Below, piece after piece: positions 45,424 to 54,383 of a DNA stretch of 64,000 nucleotides. The stretch is from Eggerthellaceae bacterium (GTDB lineage: Bacteria; Actinomycetota; Coriobacteriia; Coriobacteriales; Eggerthellaceae), in assembly GCA_030524475.1 (NCBI GenBank), contig JAUNGO010000003.1, positions 1 through 64,000 on the forward strand. Direction: 5' to 3'. Below the pieces are notes generated by a model that ran no database searches, was not told the origin of the DNA, and saw only the letters and a list, made by a program, of their open reading frames with translations. How positions within the stretch are numbered: position 1 is the stretch's first letter; each line of letters begins with the position of its first letter. Both the position numbers and the translations under genes were made by a program.

Positions 45424-46268
45424 TGGCGCGCGGAGACAGAGAGCTGCACTGCTTAGAGCGAATTATTGATGACGTTTTTCCTGATGGCAGAGATTTCGGC
45501 GCTGGAGTAGTTAATACGTCTTTGCTTCATTCGTCGGTTTATGGATTTGCGCAGGATGATTGGGATACGCTTTGCGAGGACCTTGCATCCGCTAAGCCCA
45601 ATGCCGATCCAAGCAGCTTTCCTGACTTCATAAGCGGCGATACTGTCCTTGAACATTTCGAGATAACCGCAACCATCGAAGGTCGTAAGGGGTCGCAGTT
45701 TAAGCGCAAGCACGAACCCTTTATGGGATCAATGCGGAAAGGATTAGGAAACCTTTCTGTTGAGGACAATCCTCGAGCGATTAGTCGCGCTTTTCCATAC
45801 CCAAACCAACAGCACGTGTCGTTGCTCGACTCTCTTGAGCGCAATCTCTCTAAGCATGCCGAGTCTTTGCGTGCGTTCAGAGTCAAACATGCGATCAGCA
45901 AAGCTATCTTCGTCATTGAACATCGGGAATATGGTCTAGCAATGATAGAAGATGTTTTTGGAGAAATTGGCTCGGGTCGGATCTTTGGGGATATGCGCGA
46001 GCAACAGAAGTTCAGCAGCTACAGAATGAGCAGGGATGCGGACGCTCTCTCAATCTTGGCTGACTACGCTGCCGAGATCGACGTGGTGGTATTTGTTGGC
46101 GTTGAGAACATCGAGTTTATTAAGGTCGCTGAGATTCCTGATATGTTGAAACTCATGCCGTGGCCATTCGTGATAGCTGCTGGCCCGACGGTCGAACTGC
46201 ATACATTTTTGCCAGTTACGAGAGTATGTGCACCTGAAAAGGAAGGGGTCGATTATGAGCAAAGTTAA
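45423..46268 (+). CDS. Unknown protein embedded in the type I RM locus
   Basis: 281 residues; ATG overlapping the previous stop by one base (TAATG). I recognise no family. Visible features: LEHFEITATIEGRKGSQFKRKHEP, a stretch of acidic and basic residues that could belong to a nuclease fold; a middle segment with AISKAIFVIEHREYGLAMIEDV; and VVVFVGVENIEFIKVAEIPDML at the C-terminus. No membrane segment or signal. Its end overlaps hsdS by 14 bases, so it is translationally coupled on both sides and is probably a dedicated part of this defence system. Confidence 0.6.
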   Translation: MARGDRELHCLERIIDDVFPDGRDFGAGVVNTSLLHSSVYGFAQDDWDTLCEDLASAKPNADPSSFPDFISGDTVLEHFEITATIEGRKGSQFKRKHEPFMGSMRKGLGNLSVEDNPRAISRAFPYPNQQHVSLLDSLERNLSKHAESLRAFRVKHAISKAIFVIEHREYGLAMIEDVFGEIGSGRIFGDMREQQKFSSYRMSRDADALSILADYAAEIDVVVFVGVENIEFIKVAEIPDMLKLMPWPFVIAAGPTVELHTFLPVTRVCAPEKEGVDYEQS

Positions 46269-47331
46269 TGACATGGTTAAATGCTTATGCCCCGATGGCG
46301 TAGAATATCGTGACCTGCATGAAATTGCTATCATCAGAGCTGGCAGAGATTATAAGCATTTAGGCAAAGGAACCATTCCCGTTTATGGCAGCGGTGGTGT
46401 GATGACGTATGTGGACAATTTCACATATGATAAACCAACCGTACTACTTCCACGCAAGGGCTCTATTGGCAATGTGTTTTATGTCGATGAACCTTTTTGG
46501 AACGTGGACACGATTTTTTATACAGAGATCAATGAAAGTATCGTTATGCCGAGATTTTTCTACCACGTCATGCTCTCTCGGCACATAGAACGATTGAGCA
46601 CTTCGAACGCCGCGCGACCGGCATTGACAAAGAAAGTACTCGATAAGGTGCGTGTTCCTGTGCCGCCTATGGAGATTCAGCAAGAGATTGTATGCGTACT
46701 AGACTCCTTCGCGGAGCTTGAGGCGGAGCTTGAGGCGCGACGGGCTCAGTATGCCCACTACCGGAACGCCCTGATTGACGGAATTGCTTCCGAAAGCATG
46801 CCCTTGTCTAAACTGGCGCAAATTGGAACTGGCAGCCGCGATACAAAAGATGCAGTTTCCGACGGTGAGTTTGTTTTTTATGCTCGTGGCGTCGATTCCC
46901 TTCGACTAGATGAATATGATTTCGACGAGACCGCAGTCATCACGGCGGGTGACGGTGCGGGTGTTGGAAGGGTGTTTCATTTTGTAGAAGGAAAGTATGC
47001 ACTTCATCAGCGGGCATACAGGATGGCTCCCGATGAGGAAAAGCTCTATTCCAGGTTCTTCTACCATGTGTTAAATGCTCGATTCTATGATTACATAATG
47101 GCGAATTGCGTATCTAGTTCGGTTTCCTCGATTCGCAGAAAAATGCTCGACAACTTTCCAGTGCCTATTCCTTCCCTTGAAGAACAGCACCGCATTGCTG
47201 GTATTCTCGACAAGTTCGATGCTTTGGTTAACGACATCTCTCAAGGTTTGCCTGCCGAAATTGAAGCTCGTCGCAAGCAGTATGCTTATTACCGCGACAA
47301 GTTGCTTTCGTTTAAGGAGAAGGTTGCATGA
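46255..47331 (+). CDS. hsdS: Type I restriction-modification specificity subunit
   Basis: 358 residues from ATG 46255 with AAGGAAGGGG upstream. Two target-recognition domains, each followed by the conserved helical spacer: LDSFAELEAELEARRAQYAHYRNALI (about residue 165) and LDKFDALVNDISQGLPAEIEARRKQYAYYRDKLL (about 325). The repeated helix sets the gap between the two half-sites of the bipartite DNA target. The target itself cannot be read from the sequence. Overlaps hsdR by four bases. Confidence 0.93.
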   Translation: MSKVNDMVKCLCPDGVEYRDLHEIAIIRAGRDYKHLGKGTIPVYGSGGVMTYVDNFTYDKPTVLLPRKGSIGNVFYVDEPFWNVDTIFYTEINESIVMPRFFYHVMLSRHIERLSTSNAARPALTKKVLDKVRVPVPPMEIQQEIVCVLDSFAELEAELEARRAQYAHYRNALIDGIASESMPLSKLAQIGTGSRDTKDAVSDGEFVFYARGVDSLRLDEYDFDETAVITAGDGAGVGRVFHFVEGKYALHQRAYRMAPDEEKLYSRFFYHVLNARFYDYIMANCVSSSVSSIRRKMLDNFPVPIPSLEEQHRIAGILDKFDALVNDISQGLPAEIEARRKQYAYYRDKLLSFKEKVA

Positions 47332-50300
47332 GCGAACATGGTAGGCGCGTCGAGTACGGCGTTGTAGGCATTCCCGAGGAAATGTTGGATGAGTCGCTGG
47401 TAGATGATTTGCCTGCATCGGTCGACTTCGAGGTCATGGCGTTCGGTGGTCAGGCCACCGTATGCGCTGCCGCTCCCAAGCAGGGCAAACGCTCGACGGC
47501 TTACCAAAGCGAGGCCGAGTTGGAAGCGGCCTTCATTGCGCAGCTTCAGCGCCAGGCGTACGAATATGTTGTGTTTTCCTCCGAAGGGGAACTTGCTGCC
47601 AACCTGCGCCGACAGCTCGAAGCGCTGAACGGCCTCACGTTCACCGACAAGGAGTGGGAACGCTTCTTTAAGGGCTGCATAACGTCCGAAAACGAGGGCA
47701 TTGCGGAAAAGACGCGCCGCATCCAGCGCGACCACGTGCAGGTGCTCCATCGCGATGACGGCTCCGTGAAGAACGTGCAGCTTATCGACAAGCGCAACGT
47801 GCATAACAATCGTTTGCAGGTGATGAACCAATATGCGCAAAGCGGCACCTACGACAATCGCTACGACGTCACCATCCTGGTGAACGGCCTGCCGCTGGTG
47901 CACGTGGAGCTTAAACGCCGAGGCGTGGCGATAAAAGAGGCGTTCAACCAGATAGAGCGCTACCAGCGTGACAGTTTTTGGAGCAGCTGCGGTCTGTACG
48001 AGTACGTGCAAATCTTCGTGATCTCCAACGGCACGCACACGAAATACTACTCCAACACCACGCGCTGGAGCCACATTGAGGAGTCGAAGGGCAGGCGACG
48101 CAGCGGGAAAAAGACTTCCAACAGCTTCGAGTTCACCAGCTGGTGGGCAGACGCCGATAACGTTCCCATCATGGATTTGGTGCCGTTCACGTCATCGTTT
48201 TTCGCCAAGCACGCCATTTTGAACATTCTTACACGTTATTGCGTCTTTGACGTGGATGACCATCTGCTGGTTATGCGCCCGTATCAAATTGTGGCGACCG
48301 AGCGCATCCTGAACCGCATTCTTGTGTCCGAGAACGACAAACGCATGCTGGGCACGCTGAGGGCGGGCGGCTACATATGGCACACCACGGGCAGCGGCAA
48401 GACGCTCACGAGCTTCAAGACGGCCCAGCTGGCAAGTGGCATGGCGGGCGTTGACAAGGTTATGTTCGTCGTGGATCGCAAAGACCTCGACTACCAGACC
48501 ATGCGCGAATACGACCGCTTCGAGAAGGGCGCGGTGGACGGAAGCGAGTCGACGGCGGTGTTGGCGAGGCAGCTGGCCGATCCCGACTGCCGTATTCTTG
48601 TGACCACTATCCAAAAGCTCTCCGTGTTCATCAAGAAGAACAAGAAGCATGATGTTTACTCGAGCCACGTGGTTGTCATCTTTGACGAATGCCACCGCAG
48701 TCAGTTCGGCGAGATGCACGCGGCCATCATCAAGCATTTCAAGGCGTATCACCTGTTCGGCTTTACGGGTACGCCCATTTTCGCGGACAACGCCAGTGCC
48801 TCGGGCAATCCCAAGTTGCGCACCACGGAGCAGGCGTTCGGGGAAAAGCTGCACACCTATACCATCGTCGATGCCATCCGCGACGGCAACGTGCTGCCCT
48901 TCCGCATCGACTACATCCAAACCATCAAGGCGCGCGAAGACTTCCCTGACCAAAAGGTCTACGACATCTATCGCGAGGGCGCGTACAAGGCGCAGGAACG
49001 TGTGGAATCAATCGTGAGCTATGTGCTCGACCACTATGCGCAGAAAACCAAGCGCAGCTCCAACTACCTGCTGAAAGACCAGCGTGTAATGGGCTTCAAC
49101 TCCATCTTCTGCTGTGCGTCCATCGATATGGCAAAGGTTTATTACTCGGCGTTTAGACGTATGCAGGCAGAGCGTGGCGGTGAGCAGCTTAAAGTGGCGC
49201 TTATCTACAGCTTCGGCGTGAACGAAAGCGACGACGGCTGCGGTCTTCCCGACGAAAGCTTCGACGTGGAAAGCTTGGATACGCCCGACCGCGATTTCCT
49301 GCAGGCCGCCATCGACGACTACAATGCAATGTTCTCCACGAGTTTCGATACGAGCTCGGATGGCTTTCAGAACTACTACAAGGACTTGTCCGACCGCATG
49401 AAGAACCGTCAGCTGGATATGGTCGTCGTGGTCAATATGTTCCTTACCGGCTTCGACGCCACCACGCTTAACACGCTTTGGGTTGACAAGGACCTCAAGG
49501 ACCACGGCCTCATCCAGGCGTTTTCCCGCACGAATCGCATTCTGAACTCCGTGAAGACCTACGGCAACATCGTGTGCTTTCGCAATTTGGAGGATCGGGT
49601 CAACCATGCCATCAGCCTTTTTGGGGATAAGGACGCTGGCGGCATCGTGCTGCTTAAGCCTTATGCCGAATACTTGGGGGAATACCGGGAGCGCTTGGCG
49701 CAGCTGTACGATCGTTTCCCGCTTGGACAGGTTATATTGGGGGAGGAGACCGAAAAGGCGTTTATTCGCCTGTTCGGCACGATACTCAGGTTGCGTAACG
49801 TGTTGTCGGCTTTTGACGACTTCGAGGGGGACGATCCGCTGTCGCCGCGCGACGAACAAGATTATCGCAGCGTGTATACCGATCTCTACCAAAAATGGCG
49901 TAAGGACAAAGAAGAAGCTGCCATCATCAACGACGACCTTGTTTTCGAGGTTGAGCTATTGAAGCAGGTTGATGTAAACATCGATTACATCCTTATGTTA
50001 GTGCAGAAATACCATGACACCAACTGTGCCGACAAGCTTATTATCGCCGACGTTGAGCGCGCTATCGGCGCCAGCTATGAGTTGCGCAATAAGCGAGACC
50101 TCATCGAGCGGTTCATCGACGGACTTAACGCGAGCGAGGACGTTGTCGCTGACTGGAGGAAATACATCGAGGAGCAACGCGAGAAGGAGTTGTCTGCCAT
50201 CATCGCTGATGAATCGTTGGATGACGTCGCTACGCGCGAGTTTGTGGCGCGTTCGTTTGTCGAGGGGGAAGTGACAGAAAACGGCACCGAGATTACGTTG

Positions 50301-50417
50301 CTTATGACCAAGAAACCGAGCCGTTTCGCCCCAGAGGGCGCCTATGCGGAGATGAAGGCACGTATCGTCGAAAAGCTGAAAGCGTTTTTCAGCAGGTTCA
50401 ACGGGTTGGGCAGATAG
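47328..50417 (+). CDS. hsdR: Type I restriction endonuclease/translocase subunit
   Basis: 1,029 residues. N-terminal nuclease region (VTILVNGLPLVHVELKRRG, the D/E-X-K pattern). SF2 helicase motor with Walker A in IWHTTGSGKTLTSFKTA, DECH box in VVIFDECHRSQFGEMH, motif III FGFTGTPIF, and motif VI in QAFSRTNRILNS. A C-terminal helical HsdM-binding region follows. It translocates DNA and cuts at a distance from unmethylated sites. Overlap ATGA with hsdS. Confidence 0.95.
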   Translation: MSEHGRRVEYGVVGIPEEMLDESLVDDLPASVDFEVMAFGGQATVCAAAPKQGKRSTAYQSEAELEAAFIAQLQRQAYEYVVFSSEGELAANLRRQLEALNGLTFTDKEWERFFKGCITSENEGIAEKTRRIQRDHVQVLHRDDGSVKNVQLIDKRNVHNNRLQVMNQYAQSGTYDNRYDVTILVNGLPLVHVELKRRGVAIKEAFNQIERYQRDSFWSSCGLYEYVQIFVISNGTHTKYYSNTTRWSHIEESKGRRRSGKKTSNSFEFTSWWADADNVPIMDLVPFTSSFFAKHAILNILTRYCVFDVDDHLLVMRPYQIVATERILNRILVSENDKRMLGTLRAGGYIWHTTGSGKTLTSFKTAQLASGMAGVDKVMFVVDRKDLDYQTMREYDRFEKGAVDGSESTAVLARQLADPDCRILVTTIQKLSVFIKKNKKHDVYSSHVVVIFDECHRSQFGEMHAAIIKHFKAYHLFGFTGTPIFADNASASGNPKLRTTEQAFGEKLHTYTIVDAIRDGNVLPFRIDYIQTIKAREDFPDQKVYDIYREGAYKAQERVESIVSYVLDHYAQKTKRSSNYLLKDQRVMGFNSIFCCASIDMAKVYYSAFRRMQAERGGEQLKVALIYSFGVNESDDGCGLPDESFDVESLDTPDRDFLQAAIDDYNAMFSTSFDTSSDGFQNYYKDLSDRMKNRQLDMVVVVNMFLTGFDATTLNTLWVDKDLKDHGLIQAFSRTNRILNSVKTYGNIVCFRNLEDRVNHAISLFGDKDAGGIVLLKPYAEYLGEYRERLAQLYDRFPLGQVILGEETEKAFIRLFGTILRLRNVLSAFDDFEGDDPLSPRDEQDYRSVYTDLYQKWRKDKEEAAIINDDLVFEVELLKQVDVNIDYILMLVQKYHDTNCADKLIIADVERAIGASYELRNKRDLIERFIDGLNASEDVVADWRKYIEEQREKELSAIIADESLDDVATREFVARSFVEGEVTENGTEITLLMTKKPSRFAPEGAYAEMKARIVEKLKAFFSRFNGLGR

Positions 50418-50740
50418 TGCAAGAGCCATCGGCAAAAACACGTCCAAATTACCCCCTTCCCATTCCCGCTGCGCGTTCTATAATGAACCCGTTGCGTCGT
50501 GGGCGCGCGGATTTCTGCCCCGCATGCCTCTTTCTGCAAACAACGACGCGGCGGCAACCTCATAACGCCTGGTGAAGGCATCTGGCTTCGCGATTCTGCT
50601 GCGGGCCAATTTTCTGCATACATAGTAAGAACTTACGCGACGTGCATCGCGGATCGCTCCCGGAACAGGGGACGTAGCCCCGTTTGTGGGCCGACGAGCG
50701 TCCGACGTGCGGTGTCGCCCTTGTGCGAAAGAAGGAATCG
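50418..50740 (+). other. Gap before the selenium cluster
   Basis: About 320 bases. A TATAAT lies at 50479-50484 but without a good -35 at the proper distance. No tRNA-like fold, including none with the long variable arm of tRNA(Sec), and no gene is apparent. GAAGGAA just upstream of 50741 is the yedE ribosome site. Composition rises back to the host GC after the RM locus. Confidence 0.4.
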
Positions 50741-51892
50741 GTGGAACTGTTCACTCAGAAGAAGGGGTTGCTGCTCGCGGGTCTCATCGCCGGCTGCGGC
50801 TTGGCGATCCTCGCGTTTTTCGGCAATCCCCAGAACATGGCGATGTGCGCGGCGTGCTTCATCCGCGACATGGCAGGCTCGCTCAAGCTGCACACCACGG
50901 CGACGGTGCAGTATTTCCGCCCCGAGATCGTGGGTTTGGTCGTGGGGTCGTTCTTGATCGCGGTGGCAACGCGCGAGTACCGCTCGACGGCGGGCTCGTC
51001 GCCCATGACGCGCTTCGTGCTGGGCTTCATCATGATGCTCGGCGCGCTGGTGTTTTTGGGATGCCCGCTGCGCATGGTCATTCGCATGTCGGCGGGCGAC
51101 CTCAACGCGTGGGTGGGCCTCATCGGCTTTGTCCTGGGCGTGGGCACGGGCGCGCTGTTCTTGAAGCGCGGCTTCTCGCTCGGGCGTGAGTACGACACGA
51201 ACAAGGTGGCGGGCGCGGTGCTGCCGGTGCTGCTCATCATCGGCCTGGTGATCAGCATTGCCACGGCGGCGTTCGCCGTAAGCGAAAGCGGCCCGGGCTC
51301 CAAGCACGCCCCGTGGCTGATCGCGCTCGTGGTGGCGCTCATCGTGGGCGCGCTGGCGCAGAAGGCGCGCATCTGCTTCGCGAGCGGTCTGCGCAACGCC
51401 TTCCTCGTGCGCGACTTCGAGATGCTTCTGCCCATCGCGGGCATGTTCGTCGTCATGCTGGTGTTCAACCTGGCGACGGGCAACTTCAAGCTCTCCTTCG
51501 ACGGCCAGCCCATCGCGCATTCGCAGCATCTGTGGAACATTCTCGGCCTGTATGCCGTGGGCTTCGGCGCGGTGCTCGCCGGCGGCTGCCCGCTGCGCCA
51601 GATGATCCTGGCCGGCCAGGGCTCCTGCGACGGCGCGGTCACCTTCCTCGGTATGCTCGTGGGCGCGGCGTTCGCGCACAACTTCGGCCTGGCGGGCGCG
51701 GCGGCTGCGGCGGCCACGGACACGACGGCGGCCGTTGCGGGCGGCCCGGCGTTCGCGGGCCAGGTGGTGCTCGTGTGCGGCATCGTGGTGCTGTTCATCA
51801 TCGGCGCGGCGAACATCCGCAAGCAGAAGGCGGCGGCGAAAACCGCGGCTACGGCGGCAACCGACGCGGACGCGACGGCCGCTCAGGCGTAG
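50741..51892 (+). CDS. yedE: YedE/YeeE-family putative selenium (or sulfur-compound) transporter
   Basis: 383 residues from GTG 50741. About ten membrane helices in two repeats. Conserved cysteine motifs sit in helices: CAACFIRD, FLGCPLRM, KARICFASG and AGGCPLRQM, the last two typical of YeeE/YedE channels that relay thiosulfate-like anions past membrane cysteines. The selenium version is recognised by neighbourhood (TusA, YedF, SelD). It heads an operon-like run of ten genes to 58826. It likely imports a reduced selenium or sulfur species; the exact solute is unknown. Confidence 0.85.
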   Translation: MELFTQKKGLLLAGLIAGCGLAILAFFGNPQNMAMCAACFIRDMAGSLKLHTTATVQYFRPEIVGLVVGSFLIAVATREYRSTAGSSPMTRFVLGFIMMLGALVFLGCPLRMVIRMSAGDLNAWVGLIGFVLGVGTGALFLKRGFSLGREYDTNKVAGAVLPVLLIIGLVISIATAAFAVSESGPGSKHAPWLIALVVALIVGALAQKARICFASGLRNAFLVRDFEMLLPIAGMFVVMLVFNLATGNFKLSFDGQPIAHSQHLWNILGLYAVGFGAVLAGGCPLRQMILAGQGSCDGAVTFLGMLVGAAFAHNFGLAGAAAAAATDTTAAVAGGPAFAGQVVLVCGIVVLFIIGAANIRKQKAAAKTAATAATDADATAAQA

Positions 51893-51974
51893 AATTTAGT
51901 GAAAAGTTGCGGCGGCGGTTGCGGTCGGCATTGACGGCAGCCCGACGCCGCGCAACAGCGAAGGGAGCAAACTC

Positions 51975-52181
51975 ATGATCGAGGTAGACGCAAGGGGACT
52001 TTCCTGCCCCGAGCCCATGCTCATGGCCACCGAGGCCGTGAAGGGGTCCGCCGGCGAGGCGGTGCGCGTGCTGGTGAGCTCGGCCACCGCGCGCGACAAC
52101 GTGAAGGGCGTGGCGAAGAAGGCCAAGCGTCAAGCGCGCGTCGAGGAGTCGGGCGCCGACTTCATCGTCACCATCGAGTAG
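51975..52181 (+). CDS. TusA/SirA-like sulfur (selenium) carrier
   Basis: 68 residues behind AAGGGAG. The CPEP motif in ARGLSCPEPMLMATEAV carries the cysteine that accepts persulfide or perselenide. The small alpha/beta fold continues to FIVTIE. Directly after yedE, as in many YedE-TusA pairs, so it likely receives the imported chalcogen. Confidence 0.92.
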   Translation: MIEVDARGLSCPEPMLMATEAVKGSAGEAVRVLVSSATARDNVKGVAKKAKRQARVEESGADFIVTIE

Positions 52182-52203
52182 GCGCAAAAGGGGAGGGGAA
52201 GCG

Positions 52204-52443
52204 ATGGCGCGCAACGCGAAACCGCACGTGGTGGCAACGTTTCACACCACCACGGCGGCGCTTGCCATGCAGGACGCGGGCAAGCGCGCGGGGCTGCGCG
52301 GCCGCCTCGCTCCCATCCCGCGGCAGCTTTCGGCGGGCTGCGGCTTCGCATGGCGCGAACCCGCCGACAACGAGGCGGCCCTGCGCGCGGCAATCGAGCA
52401 CGCGGGCATCGAGGTGGAGGCGCTCGTCGCGCTGGACTTGTGA
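52204..52443 (+). CDS. DUF3343 Se/S-carrier-like protein, copy 1
   Basis: 79 residues. The family core is VATFHTTTAALAMQDAGKRAGL, then APIPRQLSAGCGFAWRE with a conserved Cys in SAGCG. Pfam describes the family as putative Se/S carriers. Basic N-terminus. Lies between tusA and the first dehydratase paralogue; three copies of the family are interleaved with the dehydratase/activase genes in this cluster, an unusual density. Confidence 0.85.
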   Translation: MARNAKPHVVATFHTTTAALAMQDAGKRAGLRGRLAPIPRQLSAGCGFAWREPADNEAALRAAIEHAGIEVEALVALDL

Positions 52444-52449
52444 GCGCAA

Positions 52450-52499
52450 GGGCGCTCCCGCCCTGGTGTTCACCCAGGGGCGGGAGCGCCCCCGTGTTC
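52450..52499. repeat. Intercistronic hairpin followed by CCCGTGTTCATCTT
   Basis: GGCGCTCCCGCCC (52451-52463) pairs with GGGCGGGAGCGCC (52478-52490), extended inside by TGG/CCA. The trailing CCCGTGTTCATCTT recurs after the hairpin at 62370. Probably an RNA stability or processing element, or a REP relative. Confidence 0.65.
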
Positions 52500-52550
52500 A
52501 TCTTCGCCACCGCCCGTTCGCCTCGAACAAACAAAGAGAGAGGAAGCATC

Positions 52551-53825
52551 ATGACCGATCGACACGAGATGTGGGCCAGCTTGGGGATGGACCTCGAGAC
52601 GCACGACCAGCTGTGCGCGGTTTTGCCCACGGCGTTCGGCGACATATACCTGTCGCAGGAAAACCGCCCCGAGAACATGGCGTTCTACGACTTCGTGGTG
52701 TCCGACATCCACGGCATTCGCCCCGCCGAGCTCATCGAGCTGCAAAAGGCCGGCGGCAAGGTGTTCGGCACGTTCTGCGTGTTCGTGCCCGACGAGATCG
52801 TGGTGGCGTGCGGCGGCGCGGTGACGGGCCTGTGCGGCGGCAGCCAATTTTGGGTGCCCGAGGGCGAAAAGGTGCTGCCGAGCGGTATGTGCCCGCTGAT
52901 CAAGGCGTCGCTGGGCGCGCATTTCGGCAAGACGTGCCCGTACTTCAGCGTGGCCGACGTGTACGTGGGCGAAACCACGTGCGACGGCAAGAAGAAGGCC
53001 TACGAAATCCTCGGCGCCGACAAGCAAACCTATGTGATGGACATGCCGCAGATGAAGCGCCCGCAGGACGTGGAGAAGTGGACGGGCGAGATCGCCGCGT
53101 TCGCCGCCGAGGTGGAGCGCATCACGGGCCGCGAGCTCACGGCGGAGGCGCTCGGCGACGCCATCAAGCTCATCAACAGCAAGCGTCGCGCGCTCGCGCG
53201 CGTCTACGAGGCGCGCAAGGCCACGAACTGCATTCCCATCAGCGGCAAGGACGCCCTGCTCATGACTCAGATCGCGTTTTTCGACGACCCGGCCCGCTGC
53301 GCCGAGATGGCCAACAAGCTGGCCGACGAGCTTGAGCAGCGTGTCGCCGACGGCGTGAGCGTGTTCCCGGCGGGCACGAAGCGCATCCTGCTCACGGGCA
53401 CGCCGCTCGCCATCCCGAACTGGAAGCTGCACCACATCATCGAGACGAGCGGCGCCGCCGTGGTGTGCGAGGAAATGTGCACCGGCACGCGCTACTTCGA
53501 AAACGAGGTGGACGAGGGCGCGACTACGCTCGAGGGCCAGTTCGCCGCGTTGTCCGAGCGCTACATGAAGAACAACTGCGCGTGCTTCACGCCGAACCCC
53601 GGCCGCATCGACGACATCGTGCGCTTGGCGAAGGAATACCAGGTGGACGGCGTGATCGACGCGAACTTGAAGTTCTGCACGCTCTACGACGTGGAAAAGT
53701 CGAGCGTGGCCGAGGCGCTTGAGGCGCAAGGCATCCCGGTGCTGGGCCTTGAGACGGACTACACCGACAACGACGCCGGTCAGCTGCGCACCCGCATCCA
53801 GGCGTTCGTGGAGATGCTTGGGTAA
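52551..53825 (+). CDS. Double-cubane-cluster-type 2-hydroxyacyl-CoA dehydratase paralogue 1
   Basis: 424 residues from ATG 52551. It has the HgdB/HgdC-partner fold with cysteines placed as in the single-chain double-cubane cluster proteins: CGGAVTGLCGG, SGMCPLIKASLG, KTCPYFSVADVYVGETTCDGKKKA, CEEMCTGTRYFE and NNCACFTPN. Such proteins receive electrons from an ATP-dependent activase and reduce small molecules in vitro; physiological substrate unknown. In this cluster it sits between two Se/S-carrier genes, hinting at a role in chalcogen chemistry. Confidence 0.82.
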   Translation: MTDRHEMWASLGMDLETHDQLCAVLPTAFGDIYLSQENRPENMAFYDFVVSDIHGIRPAELIELQKAGGKVFGTFCVFVPDEIVVACGGAVTGLCGGSQFWVPEGEKVLPSGMCPLIKASLGAHFGKTCPYFSVADVYVGETTCDGKKKAYEILGADKQTYVMDMPQMKRPQDVEKWTGEIAAFAAEVERITGRELTAEALGDAIKLINSKRRALARVYEARKATNCIPISGKDALLMTQIAFFDDPARCAEMANKLADELEQRVADGVSVFPAGTKRILLTGTPLAIPNWKLHHIIETSGAAVVCEEMCTGTRYFENEVDEGATTLEGQFAALSERYMKNNCACFTPNPGRIDDIVRLAKEYQVDGVIDANLKFCTLYDVEKSSVAEALEAQGIPVLGLETDYTDNDAGQLRTRIQAFVEMLG

Positions 53826-53835
53826 GTTTAATTAC

Positions 53836-53970
53836 GCTTGCCCTGACGGGGCAAGCGGGATGCTCGACGCTGCGGCTTCCTAGCCCCTTACGCAGGGCTC
53901 GGCGCGTACCGAAGTACGCTTGGCCCTGCGGCGGGGCTATCTCGGGCACCGCAAGAAGCCTCGCTGACGC
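53836..53970. repeat. Covarying palindromic element, copy A
   Basis: Starts just after the dehydratase stop. Hairpin 1: GCTTGCCC/GGGCAAGC (53836-53843/53849-53856) with a TGAC loop. Then GACGCTGCG, an outer helix GGCTTC/GAAGCC (53874-53879/53955-53960), TAGCCCC/GGGGCTA (53881-53887/53933-53939), CGCAGGGC/GCCCTGCG (53891-53898/53923-53930), and a tip GCGTAC-CGAA-GTACGC (53904-53919). Ends with TCGCTGACG. See copies B, C and D. Confidence 0.75.
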
Positions 53971-54018
53971 CATGAGCATAATGTGACGTTTTAATGGGTG
54001 GTAAAGTGGGTGCACTTT

Positions 54019-54282
54019 GTGTCGGACACGGTGTTCTACATATTGGTGAACAGCTCGACCGAGGGCATGGCGCTGTACACGCGCTTGCGCGAGGCGGCAT
54101 GCCGCGTGCGCGTGGCGCCCGCCCCGCGCGGCGAGCAGGCGTGCTGCGGTATGTCCATCTTGGTGGCGCCCGGCGATATGCCGGCGGTGCGCGCGGCGCT
54201 TGCCGCCGATCGGTCGCTGATATACGATCGCATCGTGGAGCTACCCAACACCATCAACCCGCACAGGGACAAGTATTGCTGA
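54019..54282 (+). CDS. DUF3343 Se/S-carrier-like protein, copy 2
   Basis: 87 residues from GTG 54019, chosen because it aligns VFYILVNSSTEGMALYTRL with the starts of the other two copies; starts at 53998 or 54010 are possible. The cysteine region is APRGEQACCGMSILV, with two adjacent Cys where the others have one. It ends HRDKYC. It precedes the cysteine desulfurase gene, a pairing seen for Se/S carriers. Divergent from the other copies in sequence, so possibly a distinct specificity. Confidence 0.8.
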   Translation: MSDTVFYILVNSSTEGMALYTRLREAACRVRVAPAPRGEQACCGMSILVAPGDMPAVRAALAADRSLIYDRIVELPNTINPHRDKYC

Positions 54283-54298
54283 GGGGTGCGTAAAACGG

Positions 54299-54330
54299 GG
54301 GTGAACACGGGACCGTAGCCCTGTTCACCC
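54299..54330. repeat. Intercistronic hairpin before the desulfurase gene
   Basis: GGGTGAACA (54299-54307) pairs with TGTTCACCC (54322-54330), continued inside by CGGG/CCC. It shares GTGAACAC/GTTCAC words with the hairpins at 52450 and 62370. Confidence 0.6.
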
Positions 54331-54383
54331 ACCGCCCGCGTTTACCCGCGCCCCAGTATTTTGCAAGCAGAAAGCGATTGCCC

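Noticed and set aside
54280-54320. The second DUF3343 gene ends Tyr-Cys-UGA and is followed by a hairpin, looking like a possible C-terminal Cys-Sec extension of 12 codons.
   Set aside because: The protein already has the usual family length without the extension, and the hairpin loop is about 30 bases from the UGA and belongs to the intercistronic hairpin type seen elsewhere. A normal stop is simpler.
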